Origin: Vibrio maritimus
Lineage (GTDB): Bacteria; Pseudomonadota; Gammaproteobacteria; Enterobacterales; Vibrionaceae
Direction: 5' to 3'
Assembly (NCBI GenBank): GCA_000755425.1
Contig: BBMT01000005.1
Span: forward strand, 340,842 to 404,841
Length of the DNA stretch: 64,000 nt
A program made the position numbers and the translations under genes. How positions within the stretch are numbered: the stretch's first letter is position 1; every line of letters starts with the position of its first letter. Positions 49,851 to 59,981 of this stretch are shown piece after piece. The notes beneath the pieces were generated by a model. The model had not been told where the DNA came from and ran no database searches. It saw only the letters and a list, made by a program, of their open reading frames with translations.

Positions 49851-49878
49851 AAACCCATCGGAAACGATGGGTTTTTTT
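49851..49878 (+). terminator. Terminator of the tor operon
   Basis: AAACCCATCG-GAAA-CGATGGGTTTTTTT. Confidence 0.9.
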
Positions 49879-49927
49879 ATACCTGACAATATACTTATTA
49901 GGTAACCTATTTAATTGTTGAGTAACA

Positions 49928-51682
49928 ATGACTGAGTATATTTCTGTTTTACCAGAGCTCGATGCTTTGGCGATCAATCCTGACATTGAAATTAAATTAG
50001 AAGGCTCTGAGTTAACGTGTCGTTATCGCAGCATTTTCCCGCGCGCCTTGTCTTCCCAAACGGCGTTACTGCGATTTGAAAACCAAGTAGAAACAGGGGC
50101 TCAGCTTCTTGGTGATGGGTTTCAGATGCTCTGCCAGACAACTGGCTCACCGACAGCTTTAGTGGATGTTGGCCGCTGTCCTGACAATAACGCTAGTTAT
50201 CGTCTCTATCCGCAGGATGCGCCCAAACGTTTTTATAACTATCTCGTTGTTGAGCAGTCAACTGGATTTCAACTGTACGGTTTCACTTCCTGTCATCGCT
50301 TTTCCGGTTACTTTGAACTTGACCAGACACATCATGGCATTGATGTGGTGGCTTACATCGATGGTGAAGAGAGCGAGCCGCAGTATTGGGAAACCAATCA
50401 ACTAGAATCGCTTGTCGTGGTTCATGGCAGCAGTTTAGAGAGTGTTTATGAGCAGTATGCACAGCATATTACCAACCATCATCCGGCTCGAAGTGGCGTA
50501 ACGCAGGCGAGCCCAATCGGATGGTGCTCGTGGTATGCCTACTATGCTGAAGTGACCAAACAAAACGTCATCGACAACACGCAAATCATGGCAGAGCAGC
50601 ATAGTGACTTGCAGTGGGTATTGCTCGATGATGGCTATCAAGCGTTTATGGGAGATTGGCTAACGCCTTCTGATAAGTTCGAAGGTGGGGTGAAATCGCT
50701 CATTGCGGAGATCCGAGCTCAAGGTAGAAAGCCTGCCATTTGGTTGGCTCCGTTTATTGCTCAAGCGGAATCAGAGGTTTTCCAGCAACATCCAGACTGG
50801 TTTTTGAAACATCCATCTGGTGAGCTTTTGAAAGCGGAAGATATCACTTATGGGGGGTGGCGTTGCACTCCGTGGTACATCCTGGATGCGACACATCCAG
50901 AGGTGCAAGCGCACTTAACTCGTGTCGTTAAAGTGATGCGCGAAGACTGGGGCGTAGAGCTTTTCAAACTTGATGCAAATTACTGGGGCACTCTAAAAGG
51001 CTTACGTCATCAAAAAGGAGCGACGGGTATTGAAGCTTATCGTCTTGGGATGGCTGCGATCAACGAAGGGGCAGGCGATGCGCTTGTACTCGGCTGTAAC
51101 GCGCCAATGTGGCCGTCTCTTGGGTTGGTCGATGCGATGCGAGTGTCCGATGATGTTGAGCGACATGTAGAGCGTTTTGAGCAAATCGCAAAAGAGACCT
51201 TCTATCGCAGTTGGCAACATCAGCGCTTGTGGCTAATTGACCCTGATTGCGCTACATTCACTTCACTGCCGAATCAAGGAGCAGATCGCAGCGCGTATGA
51301 GTTTCATCGTAATGTGCTTTTAGCATCCGGTGGCTTGCTGCTTTCTGGTGATCCTCTACCTGAGCTAACGCCTTTTGCTGAGGAAACGTTAGCACGGCTG
51401 ATCGCTCGTCAGCATCAAACCAGTCGCGCCTCAGTTTTTAGCTCGTTGACCCTCAATCATGCCACGCTTAAGTTGTCCGAAGAAAGACGCTTGCATAGCC
51501 TATTTCATTATAATGATGTGGTCAGTGAGTACACCTTAACTACCGAGTTCCCAAGTGATTGGTACGATTTTTGGACGGGTGAGAAACTCAACCAAGAGCC
51601 AGCTCAGATACAGATCGTCCCTGTAAACCAAGGACTCAGTAGTCGAGCTGTAGTATCAATTGTTCACTTACCAGAGGCGTAA
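49928..51682 (+). CDS. Alpha-galactosidase, GH36 family
   Basis: Cytoplasmic (no signal peptide) glycoside hydrolase of 584 aa. Catalytic features of GH36 are visible: WCSWYAYYAEVT, LLDDGYQAFMGDW, the nucleophile aspartate in ELFKLDANYWG, and the acid/base aspartate in AMRVSDDVERHVE. It would release alpha-galactosyl groups from melibiose- or raffinose-type sugars. No transporter or regulator for such sugars is adjacent, so the physiological substrate is open. Frame intact. Confidence 0.87.
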   Translation: MTEYISVLPELDALAINPDIEIKLEGSELTCRYRSIFPRALSSQTALLRFENQVETGAQLLGDGFQMLCQTTGSPTALVDVGRCPDNNASYRLYPQDAPKRFYNYLVVEQSTGFQLYGFTSCHRFSGYFELDQTHHGIDVVAYIDGEESEPQYWETNQLESLVVVHGSSLESVYEQYAQHITNHHPARSGVTQASPIGWCSWYAYYAEVTKQNVIDNTQIMAEQHSDLQWVLLDDGYQAFMGDWLTPSDKFEGGVKSLIAEIRAQGRKPAIWLAPFIAQAESEVFQQHPDWFLKHPSGELLKAEDITYGGWRCTPWYILDATHPEVQAHLTRVVKVMREDWGVELFKLDANYWGTLKGLRHQKGATGIEAYRLGMAAINEGAGDALVLGCNAPMWPSLGLVDAMRVSDDVERHVERFEQIAKETFYRSWQHQRLWLIDPDCATFTSLPNQGADRSAYEFHRNVLLASGGLLLSGDPLPELTPFAEETLARLIARQHQTSRASVFSSLTLNHATLKLSEERRLHSLFHYNDVVSEYTLTTEFPSDWYDFWTGEKLNQEPAQIQIVPVNQGLSSRAVVSIVHLPEA

Positions 51683-51691
51683 AGGGCGCGG

Positions 51692-52919
51692 TTAGGCTTC
51701 AAATAACCAGTAATAACCATACCCTACAATGAGCGCTGGTAGCGCAGAGTAAAAGGTCGCTACCAGTGCTGCTTTAGGCGCCAGCGCAATCGCTGGGAAC
51801 AAAGCATCACCATCATTAGAAAGCGCATTCGATATTTGCGCAGACATTGGCATAACGCCGCCAAGATATAAGCTGGTCACCAATATTTGCGGACCACAAC
51901 CAGGCAGCAAGCCACAAGCATACCAATCAACGGCATGTAGACGCCGTATCCAGGTAGCGAACTCGCCATATCGATATGGGCGAAGTGAATCGATAGTTCG
52001 AAAGCGAGAAAAGCCACGATCACCCAGGCGCTGACAAAGTGCGTATCTTGAGCCGCTTTTTGCATAGGATGTGAAGTAGGGCGTTTGTCATCTTCTGCTA
52101 CCGCACTCTGATAATCTTTAATCTCTTTGGTAAACGCCCACAAAAACATCATCACAACAGCGAGTACTGCACCGACCCATTCAATCGTGCCCTCTGGATC
52201 TTAAGAACTTCATTGACGTCAATTTGAAATGACATAGCGAAGGCAATCGCAACTGTTGGCACGATGAGCCAAGTCCAAAACAGCCCCTGTAGATTGATAG
52301 CTCTGTGCTGCAAAGGCGTCGCTGCGTTTTGTGAGCAACAATCAATACTTGCCGCCAGATCGCTGATCATATTACTTATTTTGCTTTCTGGGTTAGGTCT
52401 CAGGAAGTCGTTGGTGTGAATGCGATTGACGATTAAACCTGTGATGGCTCCGACAACAACGCCAAGCGCCATCATTCCAAGTCCAACACTTGGCTGACTG
52501 GCTATCAATAGGAACGCAGCATCGCCCATGGTGGCGGTGAGTACGGCGACTACTGAGCCAAACCCAACGCGGCCAGCAACAAACTGAGTGGTGACGATGA
52601 TGGCGCCGCCACACCCGGGAAGGGCGCCGAGTAGTGAAGATATCAATACTTGGTAGGTGGGTGATTGATGATAAAGTTCCACCATTCGATGCTGACTTGA
52701 CATCATGCGGGCGACTTGGTGGTAGACGACTAAGGTGAAAGCCACATACGTTGATACTGCCCAAAATGCATCCGCGAGGGCATTCATGGTAACGTCACGG
52801 GTTTCGCCTGTTATGAGGAGCAGCGTCAATGCGATAGGGAGAATCAAGCGTTTATACTTAGGCTTGAATTGGTCAACGCTGAGACCATTGACGACAATAG
52901 AGTTTGTCATGTGAAGCAT
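51692..52919 (-). CDS. Putative 10-TM heavy-metal (manganese) exporter, PF11449-like (two frameshifts)
   Basis: Polytopic membrane protein, 409 aa after restoring bases near 52192 and 51912. Two internal repeats each carry LPGCG (SSLLGALPGCGGAIIVTTQF and LLPGCGPQILVTSLYLGG), the hallmark of this family, often annotated as a putative manganese transporter. ATG 52919 has GGTGA upstream. Two Fur-like boxes lie just before the start, so it may be iron-controlled. A Mn-dependent pyrophosphatase gene lies on the other side of the gap. Metal specificity is inference. Confidence 0.75.
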
Positions 52920-52936
52920 AACTTTCACCGATGTTA

Positions 52937-52982
52937 AATGCGAATTATTATCAAGTATAAGCAAATGATAATAATTCTCAAT
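52937..52982. promoter_or_regulatory. Two Fur-like boxes upstream of the putative metal exporter
   Basis: AATGATAATAATTCTCAAT (52964-52982) differs from the AATGATAATNATTATCATT consensus at two positions. AATGCGAATTATTATCAAG (52937-52955) differs at four. Centres are 27 bp apart, and the nearer box ends 18 bp from the start codon. Confidence 0.7.
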
Positions 52983-53137
52983 GGCGTTTGTGGCTTTATT
53001 TACATTCTGTGAGGGGGAAGAATCCCGCTAATCACACATCAACCGATGACAAATCTAGAAAATCAGGTAAAGTATCGCCCCTGTGAGAGTAATACAGGCG
53101 ATCTCGCCTGAATGATCAGAATTAGTTAGGAAGCAAA

Positions 53138-54043
53138 ATGATTTTAGTTGTCGGTCATAAAAACCCAGATAGTGATAGCATTTGTGGTGCACTTGTTGCT
53201 GCAGAACTTCTAAAGGCTCGTGGTCTTGAAGCGACGCCAGTTCGTCAAGGCGAGATTAACCGTGAGACGCAACACATTCTTGCAACAGCAGGCGTTGACC
53301 AACCAGAACTGCGCACAAGCGTTGCTGGTGAAAAAGTTTGGCTAGTAGACTACACCGATCTAGCGCAAGCACCAGACGATATCAACGAAGCAGAAATCCT
53401 AGGTATTGTTGACCACCACCGTTTAGGTGATGTGATGACAGTAAACCCTCTTGAAGCTTGGATCTGGCCTGTAGGTTGTACTTGTACCATCCTATTTAAC
53501 CTATTCAAGATGGAGCAAGCAGAAATCACTCGCCCACTAGCGGTTCTAATGATGTCTGCAATCCTATCTGACACGGTAGGTTTCGCATCTCCAACTTGTA
53601 CTCAAAAAGACAAAGATGCGGTTTTAGAGCTAGCACAAATCGCTGGTGCTGAAGATCTAGACGCGTTCATTAAAGATCTATTGATCGCTAAAACAAACAT
53701 CGAAGGTCTATCAGCTGCTGAGCTAGTAGAAAAAGATCTTAAAGCATACCCATTCAATGGTCGTGATGTCGTTGTTGGTCAGGTTGAGCTTGCGACACTT
53801 GAGCAAGTTGATGGCATGATCGAAGCACTAGAAGCTGATCTAACTCGCCGCTGCGAAGAAGAAGGTCTGGCTTTCGCTGCTGTGATGCTAACTGATATCA
53901 CAACCGCTCAAACTCGTCTAATCTACAAAGGTGAGTGGGCTGAGAAACTTGTTAAGCATGAGAAAGACGGCATGCTTATGATGGAAAATACACTAAGCCG
54001 TAAGAAGCAAGGCTGGCCTTGGTTACAAAACGAGCTAGTGTAA
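53138..54043 (+). CDS. ppaC: Manganese-dependent inorganic pyrophosphatase PpaC
   Basis: Family II (DHH) soluble pyrophosphatase, 301 aa. Metal motifs are VVGHKNPDSDSICGAL, VDYTD, and the DHH motif GIVDHHRLGD. SRKKQ near the C-terminus is the substrate-binding RKK. It hydrolyses PPi in the cytosol and needs Mn or Co for full activity. Monocistronic, with its own terminator. Divergent from the putative Mn exporter; the shared metal is suggestive. Frame intact. Confidence 0.95.
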   Translation: MILVVGHKNPDSDSICGALVAAELLKARGLEATPVRQGEINRETQHILATAGVDQPELRTSVAGEKVWLVDYTDLAQAPDDINEAEILGIVDHHRLGDVMTVNPLEAWIWPVGCTCTILFNLFKMEQAEITRPLAVLMMSAILSDTVGFASPTCTQKDKDAVLELAQIAGAEDLDAFIKDLLIAKTNIEGLSAAELVEKDLKAYPFNGRDVVVGQVELATLEQVDGMIEALEADLTRRCEEEGLAFAAVMLTDITTAQTRLIYKGEWAEKLVKHEKDGMLMMENTLSRKKQGWPWLQNELV

Positions 54044-54061
54044 TTTTTCACTAAGTCTTAC

Positions 54062-54108
54062 AAAGCCCTGGTTACCGTGACGAAATGTCATAGGTGCTGG
54101 GGCTTTTT
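54062..54108 (+). terminator. Terminator of ppaC
   Basis: AAAGCCC at the left and GGGCTTTTT at the right close an imperfect stem with a large internal loop (GGTTACC/GGTGCTG region). Confidence 0.65.
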
Positions 54109-54166
54109 AATTTCGCTATTCTAGAGTTAATCTTTAGAGCTATAAATAATCAAAAGGCGCGCTGCA

Positions 54167-54553
54167 ATGGCATTAGAACAACATCAAATCGATGAGATCT
54201 CTCGTTACGATGAAGAGAAGAGACTGAAGTACAGTGTGAAAACCATGGTGCAAGAGCGTCAAATCTGGATCCTGACTGACGAACACGGCTGCGTGATGCT
54301 CAACACTGAAGATGAAGATTGCGTGCCAGTATGGCCGAATCAGGAGTTTGCGGAGCAATGGGCAACGGGTGAGTGGGATAACTGTAAAGCCGAAGCGATT
54401 TCCTTGAACAAGTGGCACAGTCGCTGGACCTATGGCTTAGAAGACGATGAGCTTGCCGTGGTTGTATTCCCGAATCAAAACGAGGAAGGCGTGGTGCTAT
54501 TCCCAGATGAGTTTGATTTTGAGCTTAAAAAGCAGGCCAGTAAAACCCGCTGA
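54167..54553 (+). CDS. DUF2750 domain-containing protein
   Basis: 128 aa, soluble, acidic. The pattern IWILTDEHGCVMLNTEDEDC, VWPNQEFAEQWATGEWDNC and WHSRWTYGLEDDELAVVVFP matches DUF2750, of unknown function. Single gene between ppaC and the PAP2 gene, same strand, without obvious partner. Frame intact. Confidence 0.8.
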   Translation: MALEQHQIDEISRYDEEKRLKYSVKTMVQERQIWILTDEHGCVMLNTEDEDCVPVWPNQEFAEQWATGEWDNCKAEAISLNKWHSRWTYGLEDDELAVVVFPNQNEEGVVLFPDEFDFELKKQASKTR

Positions 54554-54654
54554 GAACTGGCAACAATAAAGCGTAATCAGGCATTTCACACAGTAGGCAG
54601 AAAAACAAACATAAGGTAGACTTATCATCCCTTTACTTCTGCTTACTGTTTGTT

Positions 54655-55188
54655 ATGTCGCGCCTTTTTCTCCTTATCTCTAGTTTAATATTTACCTCCT
54701 TCAGTCATGCTTCTAACAAAGAAGCGTGGGATACGTTCAGCGACATTGGGGCTTATGGTCTTGTGGGACTGGCCGCAGCAATGCCTGCCTATCAAAAAGA
54801 TTGGGAAGGGGTTTGGCAAGCTGGCCTGAGTATCGGCTCTGCTTCTGCGATTGGTTTGATTGGCAAACATACCATTGACGCCCCGCGTCCAGACGGCAGC
54901 GATAACAAAAGCTTCCCTTCGAACCACACCGCGAACGCCTTTGCATCCGCAACAACACTCTATATCCGTCAAGGATGGCAAGTCGGTCTTCCTGCCTATG
55001 GTATGGCTGCTATGGTAGGGGTTGGGCGCGTACAAGCAGACAAGCACTATTGGCGAGACGTAGCGGCGGGCGCTGCCCTTGGCGTCTTAACGGGTTGGGT
55101 ATTCACCGACAAATTAGATGAGAACCTCCAGGTGATTCCTTATGCCAGTTCGCGTTCAGCAGGTGTGTCATTGACATACGTTTGGTAG
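54655..55188 (+). CDS. PAP2-family phosphatase
   Basis: 177 aa with an N-terminal signal sequence (LFLLISSLIFTSFSHA), so periplasmic or outer-membrane. The three acid-phosphatase motifs are present: KHTIDAPRP (KxxxxxxRP), FPSNHTANA (PSGH-type with N for G) and GRVQADKHYWRDV (SRxxxxxHxxxD-type). It is likely a lipid phosphate or undecaprenyl-PP phosphatase-like enzyme; substrate not determined. Frame intact. Confidence 0.83.
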   Translation: MSRLFLLISSLIFTSFSHASNKEAWDTFSDIGAYGLVGLAAAMPAYQKDWEGVWQAGLSIGSASAIGLIGKHTIDAPRPDGSDNKSFPSNHTANAFASATTLYIRQGWQVGLPAYGMAAMVGVGRVQADKHYWRDVAAGAALGVLTGWVFTDKLDENLQVIPYASSRSAGVSLTYVW

Positions 55189-55214
55189 TACTGCACTGTG
55201 ATAGCAGCTAATAA

Positions 55215-55237
55215 AAAGCCCAGCATTGCTGGGCTTT
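55215..55237. terminator. Terminator between the PAP2 gene and convergent yciU
   Basis: AAAGCCCAGC-ATT-GCTGGGCTTT, flanked by an A run on the left. Confidence 0.82.
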
Positions 55238-55255
55238 AAGCGATGTGTGGTAGCG

Positions 55256-55573
55256 TTAGTCACGCTTCCAAAGAATATGGCAGAACTTATTGTCAGGATC
55301 ACGGCTTACTAATAAGCGCGCAAACACATCATCTAAGACATCGTCTTCTTCGTTCACAAGACCAATGCGAACTTCTGCATAGCTCTCATCAACGTTAAAG
55401 CCAACGTGCTCCACCCAATCTGCGCCAGTTTCAACAATCTCCGCTGCACCGCGGTCATCGAATTGCGCAGTGAAAAGGATAACGTCGGCTGCTTCCAGAT
55501 TATCTGGTGCCATCTCTAGGAAGATATCGTATGCCGCTTCAATCACGTCATCGTATGAAATCAGTTCTGACAT
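55256..55573 (-). CDS. yciU: dsDNA-mimic family protein YciU (DUF440/HI1450-like)
   Basis: 105 aa, very acidic (ISYDDVIEAAYDIFLEMAPD; LEAADVILFTAQFDDRG; NEEDDVLDDVFARLLV). It matches the HI1450/YciU family, proposed to mimic the charge of double-stranded DNA. It sits 3 bp after efpL on the same strand, so it is co-transcribed. Frame intact. Confidence 0.85.
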   Translation of the reverse strand: MSELISYDDVIEAAYDIFLEMAPDNLEAADVILFTAQFDDRGAAEIVETGADWVEHVGFNVDESYAEVRIGLVNEEDDVLDDVFARLLVSRDPDNKFCHILWKRD

Positions 55574-55576
55574 AAC

Positions 55577-56143
55577 TTACGCTCGGTTCATGTATTTGCG
55601 TTCTGCAGTGTTGATCACTACGCGGTCACCCTGTGCAATGTACTCAGGTACTTGCACTGTCAGGCCTGTTGATAGGCGAGCTGGCTTAGTACGAGCAGAC
55701 GCTGAAGCCCCTTTGATTGAAGGGTCGGTTTCTTCGATCACTAGCTCAACAGATGATGGTAGCTCAAGGCCAACCGCACTGCCGTTAACTAGGATAACTT
55801 GAACACCTTGTGTGTCTTCGTTGATGAACAGTAGGTCATCCTCGATGTCATCGTGCTTGAACGTGAACTGGCTGTAGTCTTCATTATCCATGAAGATGTA
55901 CTCATCGCCATCAACGTAAGAGAAAGTCACGTTACGCTTGTTCATTTCTACCGTTTCAAGCGTGTCATCTGATTTGAAACGCTCATCAACTCTAGAGCCT
56001 GTTGCCAAATCAGTACAACGTAGCTTGTAGATCTTAGCGCCGCCACGGCCACCAGGAGTGGTGACTTCGATATCTTTGATTAGCAACGTTTTGCCATTTG
56101 ACTCAATCGCAAAACCTTTTTTAAGCTCACTTGCCTTAGGCAT
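55577..56143 (-). CDS. efpL: Elongation factor P-like protein EfpL (YeiP)
   Basis: EF-P paralogue, 188 aa, three OB-like beta domains. The tip loop of domain I reads TTPGGRGGAKIYKL, with Arg in the loop instead of the modified Lys of EF-P, as is typical of YeiP/EfpL. The C-terminal motif GLTVQVPEYIAQGDRVVINT is conserved. It relieves ribosome stalling at difficult motifs. Leads the efpL-yciU pair. Frame intact. Confidence 0.9.
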   Translation of the reverse strand: MPKASELKKGFAIESNGKTLLIKDIEVTTPGGRGGAKIYKLRCTDLATGSRVDERFKSDDTLETVEMNKRNVTFSYVDGDEYIFMDNEDYSQFTFKHDDIEDDLLFINEDTQGVQVILVNGSAVGLELPSSVELVIEETDPSIKGASASARTKPARLSTGLTVQVPEYIAQGDRVVINTAERKYMNRA

Positions 56144-56242
56144 GGAATATTTCCTTCGTTTTTTGTTTAGACAGTCAATTATACGTTCGAAATCTAGGTT
56201 TGCTCAAGAAGGGAATGACGTCTCAAGCAGGACAATTCAACG

Positions 56243-57082
56243 TTGAATCCCAAAATCGGCAATCGTAGAATAGGGGAACAATCAAATCGGCCAAGTAGCA
56301 ACGTGCAAACCCAAGTATCAACCCAATCGCCAATTCACCGTTCCATTCCGCAGCCAAGCTATGTACCGGTCATCGAAGATCTAATCGCGTGCTTAAAATC
56401 AGGACTGAAAGAGAGCCTGCATAGCGTTTATGTTTATGGGTCAGTAGCGAATGGCACCGCGATACCAAACGTCTCGAACCTTGATGTGGTGTTGGTCACT
56501 CATGCGCCCTTCTCGGCGAGCCAAAAGTCATTGTTTAACTCGATTAACTGGCGATTTCAAAAAGACTTTCCGTTTGTTAAAGGGCTTGCCATTCGTACAG
56601 CTCTAGTGAGTGAAGTGGCGTCACTTTCCGCCTTGTTTACCTGGGGATTCTTGCTCAAACAGTGCTGTACCAATGTCTATGGTGAGGATTTGTCTGAGTG
56701 CTTTGGGGATTACGTGCCGAGCTGGGAGATTGCCAAACAGTGGAATATGGATATCGAGCAAAGCGCGGCCATGCTCAGAAAGGAGGTCGCATTGGCAGAA
56801 GATGCGCCTTCGCAAGTCGATGCTCAGCGTAGGCTGGCGAAAAAGTTACTCAGAGCAGCCTATGGTTTGGTGCTTCATAAAACCAAGCGCTGGTTAGATG
56901 ATCCTTTGGAAAGCGGTCAAGTATTTCTTGAGTACTACCCACAGCGCGAGCAAACCGTTGAGCGCCTTGGTATTTTGCTTGGTAGACGAGTCATACCAAA
57001 ACGCTCGGTTGTTGGCCTTGTGGATGACTTTGCACCCTGGCTTGTCAAAGAGTATCAGAAGACCGAGTTTAAGATTGGTTGA
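56243..57082 (+). CDS. Nucleotidyltransferase-domain protein
   Basis: 279 aa from a possible TTG at 56243; a GTG at 56303 is an alternative and would remove a Gln/Ser/Pro-rich N-terminal stretch. The pol-beta-type motif is VYVYGSVANGTAIPNVSNLD followed by VVLV: GS, then the metal-binding LD. A helical C-terminal domain follows (RRLAKKLLRAAYGLVLHKTK), as in MNT/aminoglycoside-type transferases. No HEPN partner is adjacent, so a toxin-antitoxin role is not indicated. Function unknown. Confidence 0.7.
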   Translation: MNPKIGNRRIGEQSNRPSSNVQTQVSTQSPIHRSIPQPSYVPVIEDLIACLKSGLKESLHSVYVYGSVANGTAIPNVSNLDVVLVTHAPFSASQKSLFNSINWRFQKDFPFVKGLAIRTALVSEVASLSALFTWGFLLKQCCTNVYGEDLSECFGDYVPSWEIAKQWNMDIEQSAAMLRKEVALAEDAPSQVDAQRRLAKKLLRAAYGLVLHKTKRWLDDPLESGQVFLEYYPQREQTVERLGILLGRRVIPKRSVVGLVDDFAPWLVKEYQKTEFKIG

Positions 57083-57119
57083 GCAAGAGATAAATGCGCT
57101 GTTGTTCCCATGGTGTAAA

Positions 57120-59497
57120 CTAGAAAAGTCCCATTTGTGGCGCACTCAAATCATCGAAGTTCATACCAATGAACGGCAAGATAGCCTCTGCAACCGGCCT
57201 TAACTGCTTATCAATGTAGTGTTGATAATCGATGGGTGAGCGTTGATACTCTTTGGGCTCAGGTCCATTAACAGTAATCACATATTCGATGCGCCCACGA
57301 TTTTGATATTGCAAAGGGCGTCCCAATTGTTGGTTGATTTCATCCGCCATTCTAGCTGCTCGTACTTGAGGCGGAACATTCTTCTGATACTCGTGCAGCT
57401 TTCTACGCAGTCTCTTCTGATAAACCAGCTGTGCATCACGCTCACCCCGAAGCGTTGATTCGACAAACTCGCGAACATAGTCAGCAGGGTCTTGATGGTT
57501 AAACACCATCATATAAAGGGTTTGTTGAAACTCCTGTGATAGCGCTGTCCAATCGGTACGCGCACTTTCCAACCCTTTAAAGATCAGCCGTGCATTGTTA
57601 CCTTCACCAATGAGACCGGCATAGCGCTTTTTAGAGCCAGTTTCTGAGCCGCGTATGGTCGGCATTAAAAATCGCTGATAATGGGTTTCGTACTCAAGCT
57701 CCAAGATGGACGTTAAGTTGTATTCCTGCTCGAGGTGCTCAGTCCACCACTGATTGATGGACGCCACCAACTCGTTACCTACTTTGTCTGCCTCTTCCTG
57801 CTAAAAGCCGCATTTAATGACACGAAAGTAGAGTCAGTATCACCATAAATTACCTGATAGCCTTTTGCTTCAATCAGTTTCTTGGTGGTTTTCATGATTT
57901 CGTGTCCACGCATTGTGATAGAAGAGGCCAGCCTTGTGTCGAAAAAACGACAACCCGATGAGCCAAGCACACCATAAAATGAGTTCATTATGATTTTAAT
58001 GGCCTGGGAAAACGCCTTGTCATTGTTGATTTTTGCGACATCACGCGCCTTCCACAATTCTTGAATTAAATTTGGAAGAAAATGCTGCTTTCTGTGGAAT
58101 TGACCTCCTCTAAATCCTGCGACGGCTTGGTCGTCATCTTTGCCGATTTCTAGCTTCAAGCCTTCAATCAAGCCCATTGGATCAATTAAAAATGAGCGGA
58201 TAATCGACGGGTATAGACTCTTAAAATCGAGAACCAAGACCGAATCATACAGACCGGGAATAGAATCCATCACATAGCCGCCGGGGCTTGCCACCCAGTT
58301 CTCTGGATGTAAATTAGGAGCCGCGTAGTGAGCCCGGTGTAGTCTAGGTAGGTAGAGATTGGTAAACGCCGCCACTGAGCCACCGACACGGTCGAGTTCC
58401 ACACCCGTAAGTTTGGTGCGTTCGATGGCGAACTGTAGCAGGTGAGTGTGGTCGAAAATACGGTTCACCAACACACAGTCTTGCAAGTTGTACTTGGCTA
58501 GGGAGGGCTTGTCTCTGCGGAACATGGTGTTAATTTCATCCATGCGGTCATGAACATTGTGGATGGCTTTTCCTTCGCCTAATAACTCTTGAGACACGGA
58601 TTCAAGGGACCAAGAACGAAAATTGTAGGTCGCGGTTTTAAGGGTATCTATCCCATCCAATACCACCCTACCTGGCATAGTGATAAAGCTTTGTTGGCTA
58701 GAGGGCAGAGTCCGGAAGTAGATTTTTTGTGTGTTACGGCCAAGTGACAGTACAACGTTGTTAAACTCAGCACGTTTGTTGAGCAGTTTGAAGTCGAAAT
58801 CGATAACGCTCCAACCAACAACCACATCGGGGTCAAACGTTTGAAACCAATCATTGAGAGCAAGCAGTAGTGATTTCTCGTCATTGACCCATTGAGTCGG
58901 CGTGTCACACTGTTGTGGCTCGCCAATCATAATGACTCGACTGTCGTTTGGGCTATCAAGGCCAATGGAATAAAGCACGCCCTTTTCTGAGCATTCAATG
59001 TCGAGTGACACGACCTTCAGCTCTGGTTGGTAATCATGAGCTTTACACTTCGCTTCAGTGATACGCAGAAATTGGTTCGGCTGACCTGGATTGATGGTCT
59101 CAACTCGACCTGCTACTGCTAAGCTACCTTGAATATAGCGCTCCATTAGAAACCGGTCAGCAAGTTTGATGTCAGCCTCTAGTACAAGAATATCTGCCGC
59201 TATCAGTTTTTCATTTAGCTGGCGAGCTGCGGCGATAGAATCGCTATAAACCGCTATCAGAGCTTTGCCGTCAAAGCTCGACATCTCTATTGGCTTGAAG
59301 CTGATGGTGAGCCCAGTATCATGCGCTGCGTTTTGAACTAGGTTTTGGGCATCATTTGGCACAAAAAAGACGGGTTTTTGTCCTTCGATGAGAATCTGTG
59401 CGGGTCCTTGGGGCGTGGATAGCCACAATTCTATTTGCGGGCCAAAGCGAGTATCTCTGGCTTGGCGAGTTAATAAAAAACCTTGATGAATGTCCAA
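57120..59497 (-). CDS. polB: DNA polymerase II (one frameshift)
   Basis: Family B DNA polymerase used in repair and replication restart, usually SOS-induced; 792 aa, close to E. coli Pol II. The proofreading exonuclease has VSLDIECSEKG, and the palm has DFKSLYPSIIRSF (motif A), IIMNSFYGVLGSSG (motif B) and YGDTDSTF (motif C). The frame breaks near 57800, where one base restored gives FSQEEADKVGNELVASINQW. Single gene. I did not see a clear LexA box in the 480 bp upstream. Confidence 0.93.
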
Positions 59498-59981
59498 ATG
59501 AAGTGAATTCCTACATGATGCGCTGAGCTAGAGTAAATTTTGTGCAAATTCTTACTCAATGATAGCCCTGAGTGATAGTCAAGTGTAACAAAGGTCCCAC
59601 TAGAGCCAAAGTTTCTCAAATTGGGCTAAACTTTAGTAGCAATACTAGATTTCTAGAATAGTGATTTATATCGATATTTTGCAATTATGTAGCGAATAGT
59701 GTGATAGAGGTTTCATAGTGGGTTTAGTTGGATTTATGCCCATAAATCGGGGGTTTACGTTAGAGATAACTAATGGTTGTATGATTTGTAACCTGATGAT
59801 TTTAAAGTTTTTATGATTGACGACGTTGAATCTTCGTCGTAATGTGTTTCGCAAACTATGCGCCCGTGCACGATTTGTATGGGAGCTTTTAAACGTAAGA
59901 TGAGGTATGATAGTCAGCCATGCTGCTATCCACTAACCTCAAGTGGTCGCAGAGCCAATAGATAAGTGTGGAGATACAAGT
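59498..59981. other. 484-bp gap between polB and uvrY (varA)
   Basis: No gene seen. It carries an isolated SypG-like box TTCTCAAATTGGGCT (59613-59627) without a sigma-54 promoter, and an ACGACG/CGTCGT hairpin near 59819-59841. The rest is AT-rich and probably holds the polB and varA promoters. Confidence 0.4.

Noticed and set aside
54685..55047. Minus-strand open frames opposite the PAP2 phosphatase
   Set aside because: Shadow frames; the plus-strand product has all catalytic motifs.
56243..57082. MNT/HEPN toxin-antitoxin pair
   Set aside because: A nucleotidyltransferase is present but no HEPN gene is adjacent.
59498..59981. LexA box upstream of polB
   Set aside because: No sequence fitting CTGT-N8-ACAG with confidence was found by eye.
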